A stretch of DNA of 64,000 nt. It comes from Megaleporinus macrocephalus. Taxonomy: Eukaryota > Chordata > Actinopteri > Characiformes > Anostomidae. The stretch covers positions 37,790,428 to 37,854,427 of the forward strand of contig CM038709.1 of the NCBI GenBank assembly GCA_021613375.1, read 5' to 3'. Below, piece by piece: positions 46,941-60,332 of the stretch; position 1 is the stretch's first letter, and every line of letters begins with the position of its first letter. The position numbers and the translations under genes were made by a program. The notes beneath the pieces were generated by a model, which saw only the letters and a list, made by a program, of their open reading frames with translations, was not told the origin of the DNA and did not search any database.

Positions 46941-47868
46941 TTTCAAGTCAAGTCAAGTCAAGTGGGTTTTTATTGTCATTTCAACTACATACAGAGTACA
47001 CAGTGAAACGAAACAACGTTCCTCCAGGATCATGGTGCAACATAGACAGTGCATACAGACACAAGTGCAACACAAACAAACAAGTACGGACAGACAACAC
47101 AACACAGTACAGACAGAGAATAATAAATAATTGCTGGTTGTGTGCAAATTGTGCCATGTGTAATAAATAGAGTCCAGTGAGGTAGTAAAGTTATTAGTGC
47201 AATGCTTTGTGCAAAAATACTTCCCTTTTTTTTTATCTGGGGTAAATGGTTGGAGAAAGATATCAGTTCAGACGTTGAGTTGTGTTGAGAAGTCTGAAGT
47301 CTTGGGGGAAGAAGCTGTTGCAGAGTCTGGTCGTGTTGGACCGGACGCTGCGGTACCTTGTTCCTGATGGCAGGAGGGAGAACAGTCTGTGTGAAGGGTG
47401 GGTGGGGTCATCCACAATGCTGGTTGCTTTGCGGATGCAGCGGGTGGTGTAAATGTCCAAGACGGAGGGGAGAGAGACTCCGATGATTCTCTCAGCTGTC
47501 CTCACAATGCGTTGGAGGGACTTGCGGTCAGAGGCTGTGCAGGTCCCAAACCAAGCAGTGATGCAGCTGCTTAGGATGCTCTCTATGGTTCCCCTATAGA
47601 AGAGGGTGAGGATGGGTGGAGGGAGACGGGCCTTTCTCAGCTTCCGGAGGAAGTAGAGACGCTGCTGGGCTTTCTTGGCTGTAGAGCTGGTGTTCAGGGA
47701 CCAGGTGAGGTTCTCCGCTAGGTGGACACCAAGGAACTTGGTGCTCTTAACGATCTCCACAGAGGAGCCGTTGATGTTAAGCGGAGAGTGGTCCGGTCTT
47801 GATTTCCTGAAGTCAACAACCATTTCCTTGGTCTTCTCTACATTCCAGTGAAGGTTGTTGACGGATTT
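46941..47868 (-). mobile_element. 5'-truncated LINE on minus strand
   Basis: The 3' end on the minus strand is the repeated 'cttgacttgacttgact' (plus 46945-46962). 'ggatttcaag' at about 46938 and 'ggattttcag' at about 47862 may be a target duplication. It contains the open ORF2 end at 47263-47823. Confidence 0.75.
47263..47823 (-). pseudogene. LINE ORF2 C-terminal fragment, open frame
   Basis: The 186-codon open frame starts inside ORF2, just after the reverse transcriptase core, with 'MVVDFRKSRPDHSPLNING'. It continues through 'STKFLGVHLAENLTWS', 'KKAQQRLYFLRKLRKA' and 'SLPSVLDIYTTRCIRKA', ending after 'SLLPSGTRYRSVRSNTTRL'. These are conserved C-terminal blocks of the CR1/L2/Rex1 group of non-LTR retrotransposons. 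The catalytic reverse transcriptase and the endonuclease are absent because of 5' truncation, so it cannot act. The lack of stops over 560 bases suggests a younger insertion than the LINE at 40735-41830. It belongs to a different subfamily from that copy. Confidence 0.85.
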
Positions 47869-48425
47869 TCAGCATTATCGAGCTCATCCGTGATACAGCG
47901 CATCCATGATTATTTCCCAACCAGGCCAAACAGTGAAAGAGCAGAAACTGAAGGGAGTGAAGCTGAATATGAAGACAGGAAATTACCAAGAAATATGGAA
48001 AATACCAAAAAAGCCCTGAATGGATTGGATGCTTGAATATATACACAAAGTTGTTGTAAACTGTTATTTAATAACACATTTCATCTACAACCTTATATTC
48101 CACACAAACGGCCAGCCTATATAACACAATGGTGACTCTTTAATCAGGTGAGTGGAAACGACTGGCCCTACAGGGGGTCCAATCACGGCGCATAGCTTTT
48201 TGAAATGGGAAAAAAACCTGTTTGGAAAATATTTCTGAACAAGGTGCTCCCAGATTTAGATGCAAGGTGGACTATTAGGTGGACCACTGCACGTTTTTTC
48301 CATGGAACTTTAATTTTTCATCACTTTCTCCTGATACACATTACCAGTTTTGCACTGCGTCCAAATTTTCTCCAAAGCAAATCATTGTTATTTGGTTGTA
48401 CTCACTTAACATGTAACATGTATCT
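47869..48425. other. Intronic sequence without recognisable gene
   Basis: No supported gene or repeat. Confidence 0.5.
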
Positions 48426-48431
48426 TTTTAA

Positions 48432-48788
48432 TAGGGCTGTGTATTGTCAAGAACCTGGCGATACAATACAAATCTTGATACAGCCGTCACGATTCAATAT
48501 ATCACAGTATACTGTGATACTTCAAGCAAAGTGAGATATTGTGATTTTTTTAAATCCTACTATTAAAACACACCACTGTATGAACAGGTTTGCCAATGCT
48601 GACAATAGCATTGCACCCTTGTGCTGCTTGTTAATGTTGGAGTGGAGCTGAAAATTGATTACAACATTGCCATCTAGTGGTCAGAGGTAAACAAAACACA
48701 CAATGATTCACTGTCTGCCAGGAATCTGTGTATCAATACTGTGTTTTTGAGAATCGATACTGATATTCAATGTTTTCTTACACTACTA
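48432..48788. mobile_element. Short hAT-type element (family R)
   Basis: It starts 'tagggctgtgtattgtcaag' and ends '...gttttcttacactacta'. The flanks 'ctttttaa' (48424-48431) and 'ctttctaa' (48789-48796) agree in 7 of 8 positions, again the hAT target duplication. Same orientation as 27268-27643. Confidence 0.85.
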
Positions 48789-48796
48789 CTTTCTAA

Positions 48797-50034
48797 TGGG
48801 AAAATAATATGTGTTGTCTTACAACTATATGAATAAACAGAGACACACAATTAGTGCCCTCTTGTGGAGAATCCTAGCCTGCTAAATGTGAGCGAGTGAG
48901 TTACATGTCAGCTCTATGAAGTGCTTTGCAACTAAAAATGCCAACAAAAGTTCCAAAACTCTACAGCTCTGAAAAAACTGAACTAATCAGTTTCTACTAA
49001 AGATCTTGGGGGAAGTCATCACAGCTTATCGTTTATGATTATTTAACATCTCTAATTAAAACATTCAACACATACATCTCATGTGGAATCTTTTTACACT
49101 AAAGCATCTTTTATTAGAGATGAGTTCTTAAGTGTGATGAAAAAGATATGTAATTAATACAGTACCCATTCAGGCTTATCAGCACTACATGGTGTTGACA
49201 CTTCACTGGAATAATAATGATAAGATTAATGATGGCAGTGCAAATTGAGCTTTAGCTGTATAGGCTTTGATTATAGTCTGTACGACACCATACTGTTATG
49301 CCGACAATGACTGATGAACTAGTGGGCAGCGACTTTGGCTTTACTTGCTGATGGGTGCATTACCAAGCCCAAGCGGTTTACATTCATAAAACCTAATTAG
49401 GTGGAACTAATAACACATGGGACTGTAGGCAAACGTTGCTTAATGTTCAAACTGCAGCTGTTTCTTTGAACGTGCCTGTTCACGATTGTATACTCCGGTG
49501 TTTTCTTGTTAGTATACGTTTGCAAGTTTCATCAGAACCCAAAGGCGATTCAGTAGTGATATTAGGGGACCATGAGTTCAAATGTGTGCACAATGGCATC
49601 AGCCTAGGCTTACTTTCACTTCTTGCAACATGTTTTGATACAAAATGATTTAAATAAATAGTCATAACTACAGTTAAAAGTGTAGAAAGAACAATACCAA
49701 CATATTAAAATACATATTATGTATTTTTTACAACAGACCAACATCTATAGAGGCCAGCTTGGATCTGATTTGGTCACAGGCACAAGTTCATGTTAATCGT
49801 GATTACACAAAGTGTTAATTAATTATTAATTTACTGGATGAACAGTGGTAGGTGTTCCACTAGGTTGCTAAGAAGTTCCCTCAATTGGAAAGTTAAGCTC
49901 CAATTATAACAAAACCCACTGCCAGTAACTGGACTGCAGGTAGACCTTTGGGTTATGTATTGGTATATATCATAAAAAGACTAATGAGTGCAACACTTTT
50001 CATCCTACTGCATGATGGGAACTAATAGTCATGT
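48797..50034. other. Intronic sequence without recognisable gene
   Basis: About 49200-49460 looks unique and of even composition. No gene is supported. Confidence 0.45.
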
Positions 50035-50500
50035 GCATAACATTGATCAGCCATAATGCTACAACTACCTCTATGTATCTACACTCAATGTCCATTGTCT
50101 CAGCTCCACTGACCGTTCAGGAGCACTCTGTTGTTCTACACTTACAGAATGTAGTCCATCTGTTACCCTGTTCTTTAACGGTCAGGACCCCCGTAGGACC
50201 ACCACAGAGCATGTGATATTTGGGTGGTGAATCATTCCCAGTATGACCAACGTAGCAACAGATGAGCTGATGTCTCTGACAACAAGGAAGGAGGGCCTAA
50301 TAGAGTGGGCAGTGAGTGGACACAATGTTTAAACACCACCACCACTATGTCAGTGTCACTGCAGTGCTGAGAATGTTTCACCAGCCAAACAGTAAGTGCC
50401 CTGTGGTGGTCCTGTGAGGGTCCTGCCCCCTGAACAATAGGGAAACAAAAAAATAGATATGAATAGATATTGTAGAAACACGGAGGTGGTTTATACGTTA
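50035..50500. repeat. Palindromic fish repeat (family P)
   Basis: It starts 'attgatcagccataatgcta' and ends with the inverted counterpart 'ggaggtggtttatacgttat', with internal landmarks 'ggtcaggacccccgtaggac' and 'tcagtgtcactgcagtgctg'. Confidence 0.8.
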
Positions 50501-51828
50501 TGGTTACAAACGAGTAACAGAAGGAAAAAACAATGTAAGGTGTATCCATGGTACGTGTGGCTAATGCATCAGAATATATTATAGCATGAAATATCATTTA
50601 TAGTTTACACAATATGCATCACAACATCTAGTTTTTTAAAGAACTGCAAAGCTGCAGCAGACAAAATAGAACAAGTAGTGTCTCATTTGTAAATATGCAA
50701 TAATAATAATAATAATCAAACTACACATTCTATTATTGAATATTTCAGAAATAACACTGCACTAAATCCAATAAATCTAGGCCTAATTATGCACTTTGTA
50801 ATTTAAATTAAGTTGTGAAAGGACCACACCCAAACTCCTCCTCTCCATCATTACATGCTCTTTATACACCACTCCTCTGTCCTCACCTTCTCTTGATGAA
50901 ATTCGCACCCCACCACCTCCCCAGCTCCTCCATTTCTTCCAAAATCTTACTCACTCTTTACTTGGCAAGGGGTGGGGGCAGAATGGCTTCAAATCCCAGC
51001 AGCGGACGCCACCCAGAACTCCAGCCCCAAGTTTCTCAGAGTTCCCATTCTATGCCCTGCCTTAGTCTTCCGCACTTGACAAACATTTAGTTAGTTGAAA
51101 TCCAGGGTACGCTCAGATATAATTAATTATGATAACAATAAAATACTATCATATTGTCCCCGCCCTAATCTATGGTACTAAACAAAAACAGTCCCCCATA
51201 TTAGAGACCTGTACATACATGGACAACTGGCTCCTGGCTGTTTGGGTGTATGCCACTGAATTGTGTTAAGAATAAAGGAGCCTAACAAATGGGCTGTCAT
51301 CATGGCCATCATGAGCAAGTCAATCATAGTCATAGTCTAAGTACAACAGAGGTCAAAGTCGGGTATGGTATAAATGCACTACCAAGCTTAGCAATGTACA
51401 GAGTTAAAATAATAAAAAAACGTACAGACTATATATAAACATGAGTATATTGTACACTCTGTACACTCACTACTACTGTGGTTTAGCTCAGATCCACAGT
51501 GGCTTCAACATTCATCAACATTATGGCCACTGATACGCCATCTGTCTCCATTATACCGACACTGAGGCTGCTGAAAATTAGCCTGAAAAAAAAAACAGGT
51601 GACAGCTCTTCTAAAGAGAACACTCTGGGTGTTCATGACTAGAGAAAGTGGAATGTCCTTGACAGCATCAGTGTGTATACAATACTTTATAAACTCCGAG
51701 ACGGCTAGCAATCAGCCTGAAATGCAAACTCGGCCGGCAGTGAAATTGTATGACCAGCATTATGAGTCCTGGGGCTGCGTGACAGAAAACTCTTTGTACA
51801 GCTCTGGGAACTTTAGTCAGAGCGGCAG

Positions 51829-51831
<3 letters not shown>
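50501..51831. other. Intronic sequence without recognisable gene
   Basis: An AAT tract lies at 50697-50716. A C-rich stretch at 50815-51070 encodes a 91-codon frame without any recognised domain. Confidence 0.5.

Positions 51832-51884
<53 letters not shown>
51832..51884. repeat. (TA)n microsatellite
   Basis: Uninterrupted TA tract of about 53 bases. Confidence 0.95.
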
Positions 51885-51886
<2 letters not shown>

Positions 51887-52002
51887 CACAAGCAAACACA
51901 ACAAACACATGCAAACACAAAACCACAAATTACACGCTTAATTTAATTTATGTGTGCTATGTATATTCCATGTATGTATATATTGTCTACATGTGATATA
52001 CA

Positions 52003-52153
52003 TATATCACTGCTGTCCAAATAATCTGCTATCTTCAAAATGGCAACCTTACAGGAGATGACAAAAACTGGTTTTACTTTTAAAGTCAATGAAACCAGAA
52101 TTATTTTCAATTTATTTTGGAGTGTTGCTATTTGTCCATTCATCATGTAGCGG
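52003..52153 (+). mobile_element. Short TIR element (family A), left half
   Basis: 'atcactgctgtccaaataat', 'caaaatggcaaccttacagg' and 'ttgtccattcatcatgtagc' match the left part of family A, which breaks off at the A run at 52154. Confidence 0.7.
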
Positions 52154-52290
<137 letters not shown>

Positions 52291-52299
52291 CTGTAGCTT

Positions 52300-52597
<298 letters not shown>

Positions 52598-52889
52598 GTG
52601 TGTTTTTACAACAAGCCCCCAAAGCGCACAGCAGGAAAAGCAGCTTGGCTTACTGAAATAAAAATACATTGTTCATGTAAACAGTGCAGTTTTTTAAATA
52701 TATATTAATACAACACAAAAACTACCAGATACAGGTCTCCATTACATCAATCTTTTTTATTATTCTTTTAAGCAATTAACCAACCCTGACATCGTCCCAC
52801 ATATCTGAACTCAAATACATATCATATCTCCTGCTGTCAGAACAAAGCATTGTATCTCCAAAGTAATAATTTTACAGAAAAAGAAAAAA

Positions 52890-53570
52890 TTATACACAGT
52901 ATTGCCCAAAGTATTCGCATATGAACTTCAGTGAGATACCGTTCTAAATCTATAGGGTTTAATATTATGTCCACACTTTGAAGCTATAGCTTTAACTCTT
53001 CTGGGAAGGCTTTCCACACGATTTAGGAGTGTGTTTATAGGAATGTTTGACCGTTTTTCCAGAAGCCCATTAGTGAGGTCAGACACTGATGTTGGACGAG
53101 AAGGCCTGGCTCACAGTCTCTGCTCTAATTCATCCCAAAGGTGTTCTATCAGGTTGAGATCAGGACTTAGGTTAGTCAAGTTCTTCCACACCAAACTCGC
53201 TCCTCCATGTCTTAATGAAGCTTGCTTCGTGCACTGGTAACCGCAGTCATGGTGGAACAAGAATGGCCGTCCCTCAACTGTTCCCACAAAGTTGGGAGGA
53301 TGAAATTGTCCAGAATCTTTTGGTCTGCTGAAGCATTAAGAGTTCCTTTGACTGGAACTAAGGGTTCAAGCCCAACTCCTGAAAAACAACCCCACACTAT
53401 AATCCCCCCTCCACCAAACTCTACACTTGGCACAACGCAGTCAGACAAGTGAGCTTGAAATCAGAATTCAGTGAGTTCCTGACAGCCATGGAAGTGATTA
53501 ATGGAAAACCTGAATCCAATAAATCCAATTTGGATGGGTGAGTGAATACTTTTGTCAATAGGGTGTACTT
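52890..53570 (-). pseudogene. Tc1-like transposase remnant (fourth family), copy 2
   Basis: The minus strand encodes 'FGGGGIIVWGCFSGVG' and 'LNASADQKILDNFILP', then, after frameshifts, 'LNLIEHLWDELEQ' (third catalytic Glu) and 'RVESLPRRVKAIA'. It matches 45450-46080 in reverse. The plus-strand left end at about 52893, 'acagtattgcccaaagtatt', and the right end at about 53547, 'aatacttttgtcaataggg', are inverted, so both terminal repeats appear to be kept, while most of the N-terminal coding part is deleted. Confidence 0.75.
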
Positions 53571-53716
53571 TACTTTTAATGTAAGTCAATGTAACCAGAC
53601 TTTTTAAAGTACTTTTGGGTCATTTAGGTAAGTTCATTTATCATGAAATCTACAGTGTAAAGACTAACAGGTTCTTTCAAATCACATTAAAATATATATA
53701 TATATATATATATATA
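53571..53716. mobile_element. Family A fragment next to a TA tract
   Basis: 'ctttacttttaatgtaagtc' and 'aatgtaaccagac' match the left arm of family A. A TA tract of about 23 bases ends the segment (53693-53716). Confidence 0.6.
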
Positions 53717-54255
53717 GTTTTTGTTTCAACAGCAGCGATATGGCAGTCCTGAAGAGACAGGAACAAAAACAGTCTGTTTAAATCTAATATATAACGAGTT
53801 GCTGGAAACTGGATGTGTAAAAATTAAGCATGGCTGTAAGGTTAGGTCGCTGTAAAATGTTGCTGTGGAATGCTGTTCTGTGTGCACCCACCGCTGAGGT
53901 TTGCCCCCTTTGTGTAAGAGCGTATCTCCACCACTTCACAGAATGATATATTCAAGCCGAGCACCAAAAACCCCTTTATTACAAGAGTGTCGGCTCTGGA
54001 GTGGTGTGGCATTTGTCTGGCATGCGACTTCAGGATCAAAATTTAGGGCAGGATGTTCTCTTCTTCCAGGCGAAGCTTTGATGGTGTGAGGAACAGCGTG
54101 TTTTAGTGTTGTTTACCCGAGCTGCATCCCACCGGAGCGTCATCAGAACGGATAAAACAGTACAGCAGTCAGACATGAATGGAGGACCGGCAAGAGTGAG
54201 CACAGCTCATAACCTCTAACACCCACTCTGCGAGCTCTGCGCTCCCCATTTATCA
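53717..54255. other. Intronic sequence without recognisable gene
   Basis: About 53880-54190 is moderately GC-rich and matches no repeat here. No gene is supported. Confidence 0.45.
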
Positions 54256-54259
54256 TTCA

Positions 54260-54925
54260 CAGACAGAGGTAACAAAGTACAAATACTTTTTACTTCTACT
54301 CCTTACATTTACACTTCATTATCTGTACTTTTTACTCCTTACATTTTAAAACTAGCCTCGTTACTCCTCTTTTATTTCAGCTTGTTTTCATTCATGTACA
54401 TTTACATTCCAGTAAAGATTATTAATAACCTGCCTTTGAAGTTTGACTTTGTTCACCATTACAATACTTATAGACAACTAGTCATCATATCTTCTGCTCC
54501 ATGAAACACATGTTAATGCTCAGTAGTACACAGATATGCTTCTTTAATATATTTACATTGTACTAAACTACATTCATTTTCAATGGGAGTATATGTGGCT
54601 GAAACAGGAAGCCTAGCGCATCCCAAATTTATCAACATTAACATTTTAATATAACATTATAGTCATTATGGCTTTTAGAAGAATGGGGTTTTTGGGGAGT
54701 TGGGCTAGTATAGCACTATAGCACTATAGGCCCCCATGGTGTGGCCTAAGCTTTAGTCCTTAACAGCATTACTTTTACTTTTATACTTAAAGTAGTTTTA
54801 AAAGCAGTACTTTTACACTTTTACTTGAGAAAAAAGCTTGAGTTGATACTTCAACTTCCACAGAAGTATCTTAAACCCTAGTATCTATACTATACTTCTA
54901 CCTAAGTAATGAATGTGAATACTTT
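54260..54925. mobile_element. Nonautonomous DNA element with 'tactttt' arms
   Basis: The left arm 'gtaacaaagtacaaatactt' with 'ttttactccttacatttt' and the right arm 'cttctacctaagtaatgaat' with 'tttacacttttacttgagaa' form the inverted arms of a common fish repeat. No coding capacity. Confidence 0.6.
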
Positions 54926-55699
54926 TGAAGCCTTTGTACACAGACGCTCTACAAACACATCTCATTTGGCAGCCCTGAGCAAGTCATTAGAACATAAACA
55001 CGTATTTATCAGTAAATTAGACGTATCTATTACGCTGCCACTCAAAAAGTTGGAATCACTTGAAATATTAAGACTTATACAACTTGTTTCATTGCAAATA
55101 CTTATTATGTACCAGTGATAACATAATTACTTACTATGTAATGAAATTCAGTTTATATTCAATCTATGTTCTGTATCAGTAAGTTTGAGTTTACATTTTT
55201 TTTTAAATCACTTCGTCAATGACAAAGATCCAGGCAGGGCTATTGGACACACTAGCCCAGCCAGCAAGCCACTATGCCCTTAAAAGTCTAAATCAAGGCT
55301 ATCATTATGCCTACAACCTGCTACCTCAGTAACAATCTTTACAGTTATATGGTTATATGATAGAGAGACTATCATTTTGAACACTCTCTCTCCTTAGATG
55401 CCACAGTGGTTGCTCAACGACGCTCTCAGGGAACACAGTGCTAGGACTAATATTAACTCTGACTGTTAGTGCTGCATAGTAGCAGATGAGTTATTACTCA
55501 GTGAAGTGGCTCAGACGTTCAGGTAGCGTGTTTTCCCAGCCAAATACTGCCATTACTGATTTAGTCATAAGCCCATACTGATACTGTCCGCATGCATGCA
55601 TCGCTATCCCCTCTGTTGGAGGCTTCTGCCTTGTTTCTCCAGTCAAAGTCAGTGATGAAAGTCAAATGTGAAGTCAGAGATGATAGCTCTTCTGTTATA
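54926..55699. other. Unassigned sequence with diverged small repeats
   Basis: 55240-55340 resembles 16010-16100 ('actagcccagc'), and 55485-55515 resembles 16125-16160 ('agcagatgag...ttact'). No gene is supported. Confidence 0.45.
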
Positions 55700-55870
55700 T
55701 CACAGTTTGTGTTGGTCATTCTCTGGACCTTCATGAGTGGTCACAGGAGAGCCACCATCCAAATAATATCTGCTCCATTGTGGTCCCGACCACTGTAGAT
55801 CAGGTTAACAAAGTATATAGAAAAACAGATGAACTACAGCCTGTAATTGTAGAACTACAAGGTTCTCCTG
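55700..55870. repeat. Palindromic fish repeat (family P), fragment
   Basis: 'aaataatatctgctccattg' and 'cagcctgtaattgtagaact' are family landmarks. Confidence 0.6.
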
Positions 55871-57792
55871 TATGAGAAATTCTGGTTACTTAACATTACT
55901 ACTCCAATCCATTTGTACTCATTATAGATTTTTAGTTAGCGAACACGAGTAAACAAAACAACCATCACAAGTCATTCCTGGTGTAATTCCAGGAACTCCA
56001 TAATTCACCACTGTCCTATTTGCTTCACAGCAGTCACTTTATAACAAGCATTATGTCATATTCTACCTTTTTCCTGTGTTTTTGTTTGCGTAACCAGCTT
56101 TTTCCTTTTAAACAGTCTGTTTGTGTTGCTGTGACTTTAAGACTGATGCATGTAAATGAGCTCTGCTCTGATTGGCTGTCCCATGTCTCATTTAAAAAGC
56201 AATCCGATCTTAAAAATGGCTTATAACTTCATGTGTGAGTGGGTGGGCTACAGTAGTACTACAGTAGATTCCATGATATCATAACAAGTCATTCAAAACA
56301 GGCAGTTTTTAGTGGAGAAAGTTACAGTAGTTTTTTTTCACTTGAAATAATGAGAAATTTAATTAACTACAAATTTTAAGGCAGCTTGTTTTCTTTAAAA
56401 CTATTTTTCCAGTCTATATGGGCTGTACTGACTTGTGTCTAGACTTTACCAGTGTATAATATTTTTTTACAAAAAAATATAGAAAAAAAAGTTAAACTGG
56501 GTTCTAATACTCGTCTTGCATACTAAATAATGTCTAATTCAGATGTTCGTCCTAATACATTTGTTACCAGTTCATCTTTCCCAGTTTGTATCTCTCAGAA
56601 CTAAAGACTGTCCTACTTGTACAGAGGCATTAATAAGAGGCGTAAACAGTTATGAAAATGTTTTCCTTTGCCTGGTTCCCTCTGTGATACCCACATGCCC
56701 TCTCCATAAAGAATGCATTTACCCAGTCTAGAATCGGCATGACATCAGCATGTCAGCACATCATGTGATTGGCTATCACAAGACGTCCCCCAAAGGCCAA
56801 AGAAGCCGAAGTCTTTGGATGTCAACACTGCAGAGAGCAGAACAAAGCCTGGTGTTCATCTTCTCGAGACTGTGAGAAAGGATGAGGAGTCACAAGCCCC
56901 CAGTTCTCAACAGATGACATTAAAACAATAGTTTAGTGAAAATTTCTCTCGTGTTGATCAGCCAAGACGTATTCGATGCCTGAAACCAAATAACCTGATT
57001 TATTCTCTAGCACTAAACTACTAAACTTCAGACAACTGATAAGTCTAGGCTGATCATCTCTGGCTGAGATAAAAACTGACCGTGGCTTTATGGTTGCTAC
57101 ATGACGAGGCACTTCTGCATCAAGCGTATAACTACGGATGTGCTCGACCAATGCTGATTTTACACAGATCATCAAATCAAGGTCCCCAAAAACAGACAGC
57201 TTGCGTGATGTTTAGGTCACTCAGATACACGTTTTTGCACACATGGCAGCGCGTGGTGGAGATGTTGGCACATGATGAGTCGTCATGGTTTTACATGAGA
57301 TGGTCAGGCTTCCTGTAGACCGGTGAGTCATGGTCTGATGAATGTAATAGTAACTACTGCTTCCACACATGACTCATGGAAGTGAGGATTGCTCAATGGA
57401 ATGACAGAGCTCATTCATAAACCTCAAATCACTCTTGTTTGTAACTTTGTCCGGTATCAACTGATGGATCTTGCTCTTGGCGGATCATTATTTAGTTGAC
57501 TGTTTCCAGTAACACTGCCTCTGAAACCTGTACTTGAAATGCTGTGTAAATGCACTTAAAAGGCATTTTTATTGCATAAATAACACCTTATTATATTTTA
57601 AATTGTATACTTTTAGTACTGAGTACTTTTATTGCTCACTTACGTTTTAGCCGTTTATATTTAATTACTAATTGCTTTTGGTGTATAATTTCATTATATG
57701 TTGTTGCTTTATTTTAGACCAAGATAATCAAAAACGAAAAAAATAAAACATACAAACTTAATTTCCTCTCCTAGTAGATGCTGGATTATGAA
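55871..57792. other. Intronic sequence, one repeat fragment
   Basis: About 56070-56260 carries a dispersed repeat fragment ('gctctgctctgattggctgt', related to 2150-2215 and 6800-6825). The remaining part shows no gene. Confidence 0.5.
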
Positions 57793-57862
57793 TAGGGGTG
57801 TAAAAAAAAATATCAAATATCGGAATATCATATTTCGTGATACTGTATCGATTCTCGAGTAT
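57793..57862. mobile_element. Family R element, terminal 70 bases
   Basis: 'taggggtgtaaaaaaaaata' through 'gatactgtatcgattctcga' matches the first part of family R; it then breaks off at the LTR-like block. Confidence 0.7.
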
Positions 57863-58130
57863 TGTCACAGTTCTCTGCAGTTTAATAAGCTGTTTGTCAC
57901 TGTTTATCCTTTCCTGTGTTCGACCTGTGCCTGTTCTCTTTTCGATTCCTGCCTCGGCCCTTTTCATTTGTAATTGGTGGTATTTCGTATATTTTGACAC
58001 TTTCTATGTTCTGACTCCTCTCTTGATGTCTCTCTGCTTATTATATGCTGTACTCTGGTTCTGACCCTGGACTGTATTTCTACTCTGCACTCCTCTTTTT
58101 GTATTAAAGCCTCTATTCAGGTTTTTCCTC
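57863..58130 (+). mobile_element. Possible LTR fragment
   Basis: It starts 'tgtcacagttctctgcagtt' and continues as a pyrimidine-rich stretch to 'gtattaaagcctctattcag', which has a polyadenylation-like ATTAAA. It interrupts the family R element. The right end is uncertain. Confidence 0.4.
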
Positions 58131-58184
58131 CAAGTGTTTGGCTAAGTTTGTTTATTCTATTATGTGTGTGTCTGTGTGTTGTGT

Positions 58185-58345
58185 GTCACTGTCCAATGAA
58201 AACCAAGTACCTACATGTTTTGTGATTTTTAGTTTTCTACATTGAACTCTCCAATTGTCCTTTATACCCTTGTTGTGTTGAAAGCAACACAAAGATTTTT
58301 TGTCCTCTGCTGTAAAGTCATCATTCTGAAGGACAGCAACCAAAT
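58185..58345. mobile_element. Short TIR element (family A), shortened
   Basis: 'gtcactgtccaatgaaaacc' at the left and 'ctgctgtaaagtcatcattc' with 'gaaggacag' at the right are the family A arms; the middle is deleted. Confidence 0.6.
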
Positions 58346-59265
58346 ACACATGGTACTGCTTTTGTATTCATTTACAAATACAGACAATAAATTGCATAAT
58401 TAATTACACCTGTCAGTGTCAATGTTAGATATACACATCATAGAGAGTTGTTTTTCTTTTTTCCAAACAAGATTGAACCCAACACTTAAAGAGCCTGTGT
58501 CAAAGACAGTTGAATTTTCCTCAAATCATACAGCTTGATCTAGTTTCCAAACTTGTATACAGCTTTTGATCAAAGGCACGGATTCCGGAATACAACAAAA
58601 TGAATAGGATAGAAAATTGCATGCCATTGCATCTACTGAACTTCTGTTTGACCCACAGACACCGTTTTGCATACACTCAGGGCGGAGAACCTCCGAACAC
58701 CTGCAGTGTTGGTTTGACCAGCACTCATCTCTTTGTCATTTTTTTCCATCCCTCTTTTTTCCTCCATAGAGTCCCATTAATTTTCGAGTGTACACAAACA
58801 TTACGATTTTGTTAAACCTACAGACACCAAACAGCATGTACTCACTAAGGGCAGGTCTCCTGTACTTGTCATTTATTCATCCCTCGTACCTCGCGCTAAT
58901 ATCCACCTATTCACACCTGCCTTTCATCCTGAACACTCTCAAAAAACAAGACAGAAAAAGCTTGTCTCTCTCTCTCCCCCGTATCTCTTTCTATCTCTTT
59001 TTCTCTCTCTACATGTTCAACACATACTGCAATAGGACTCTGCATCCCAAAGAAAATAAAAAAACATGCATTAAATATGAAAATTAGATCTTAAAAAAAC
59101 CCACTTCTTTTTGGAACAGGGCACAAATGAAACTCCTCATGCATGACTGGCCTAGTTATCTCTGGAACTTGGGTGGGAAAGCTTAAGCTATGGATAAAAC
59201 GCAAGGCATCCAGAAAAAAGGGTCAAAATAGCGTTCAGATCCACACATCATGCATTCTTCATTTC
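58346..59265. other. Intronic sequence without recognisable gene
   Basis: A CT-rich stretch lies at 58963-59010. Frames here have no recognised domain. Confidence 0.5.
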
Positions 59266-59267
59266 AA

Positions 59268-59490
59268 ATTATGGCCAAAATACTGTGAGAATACTCAATT
59301 GTGAACCAAGTATCAAGAATTGGAACAAACAGAGCACTGAGTGAACTGTTACACTACACCTATAACGAACTATCGAGAAGAATCTACACATGGTTTTATG
59401 CTTTCATTACACTCTTAGCTTTTCTAACCCAGCCAGCATCTTCAGATCCACATTACGTTGCACTGAGCACTAAGGAATGTCAATCATGAC
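59268..59490 (+). repeat. Local duplication, copy 1
   Basis: 'attatggccaaaatactgtg' to 'ttgcactgagcactaagg' matches 60778-61010 in the same orientation, about 1.5 kb away; copy 2 has an insertion of about 30 bases. Confidence 0.8.
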
Positions 59491-60331
59491 AGTCGATACA
59501 AAAGGCTATGTAATCTGTCTTCACTCCTGTGTGGTCTGCTCAGTGTCTCGGCAGCCCCAAACAGGGTTAAGAGTGATAGTCTCCTGTCTTACTAAAGCTT
59601 TTACTTGACAAGGCTGAACAGAGCTCAGACAAAAGATCTAGGTCATCATCTAGCAGGAGATTCAAGGCAAAGCTACAGCTAGCTTAGCGGCAACAGAGAA
59701 ACCTGTCAGCTCGGCTCATTGACTGGCTGATTTACTCAGTCTTGCTATTGAGGGGTTTTCAGCTGATAGACCAACAGACAAGTGGCTTACACACTGAGCC
59801 GATTGGGGTTTGTTGGAAACATTTTTGCAATAAGGTGCATATAAACATATTTTTGCATCCAGCGTCTGTTTTGCATATTTGTTGATGTCGCTCAGCCTTA
59901 TGAACTATTATCATGCTTGTTTATGCTCTTCTGTTCTTCAATCTGATCTTAGCAACAAGTGCTTTGGCATTTATTTAAAACTGCACACAAACCAGTGGGA
60001 GACAGTTAGAGAGTTACTTCTCCACGCTGTTGGGTGATGACGCTTTACGCTTGATGTCGATTACTCGCTGATCACATAATTATGACACTAACTACAAGGG
60101 CGTCTCAGAGAAGACAGCAGGTGAGAAGCCTTTTGAGCCTTGGGGTCCGTATATTTCCAGAAGACTAGAAATGGGTTCATTAGAAAGGCCACATTGCGCT
60201 CTGCTGACCTGTGGTGTTGGGCTTCATCATAGATTTTTAAAAACTGGATTATTTTTTAGAGCCATGTCATGACCAAATCTGTGAAATGTCAACCTGGGCT
60301 TCCCTATAATTTCTCATTTTTAACTATACAA
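59491..60331. other. Intronic sequence without recognisable gene
   Basis: No supported gene or repeat. Confidence 0.5.
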
Positions 60332-60332
60332 T

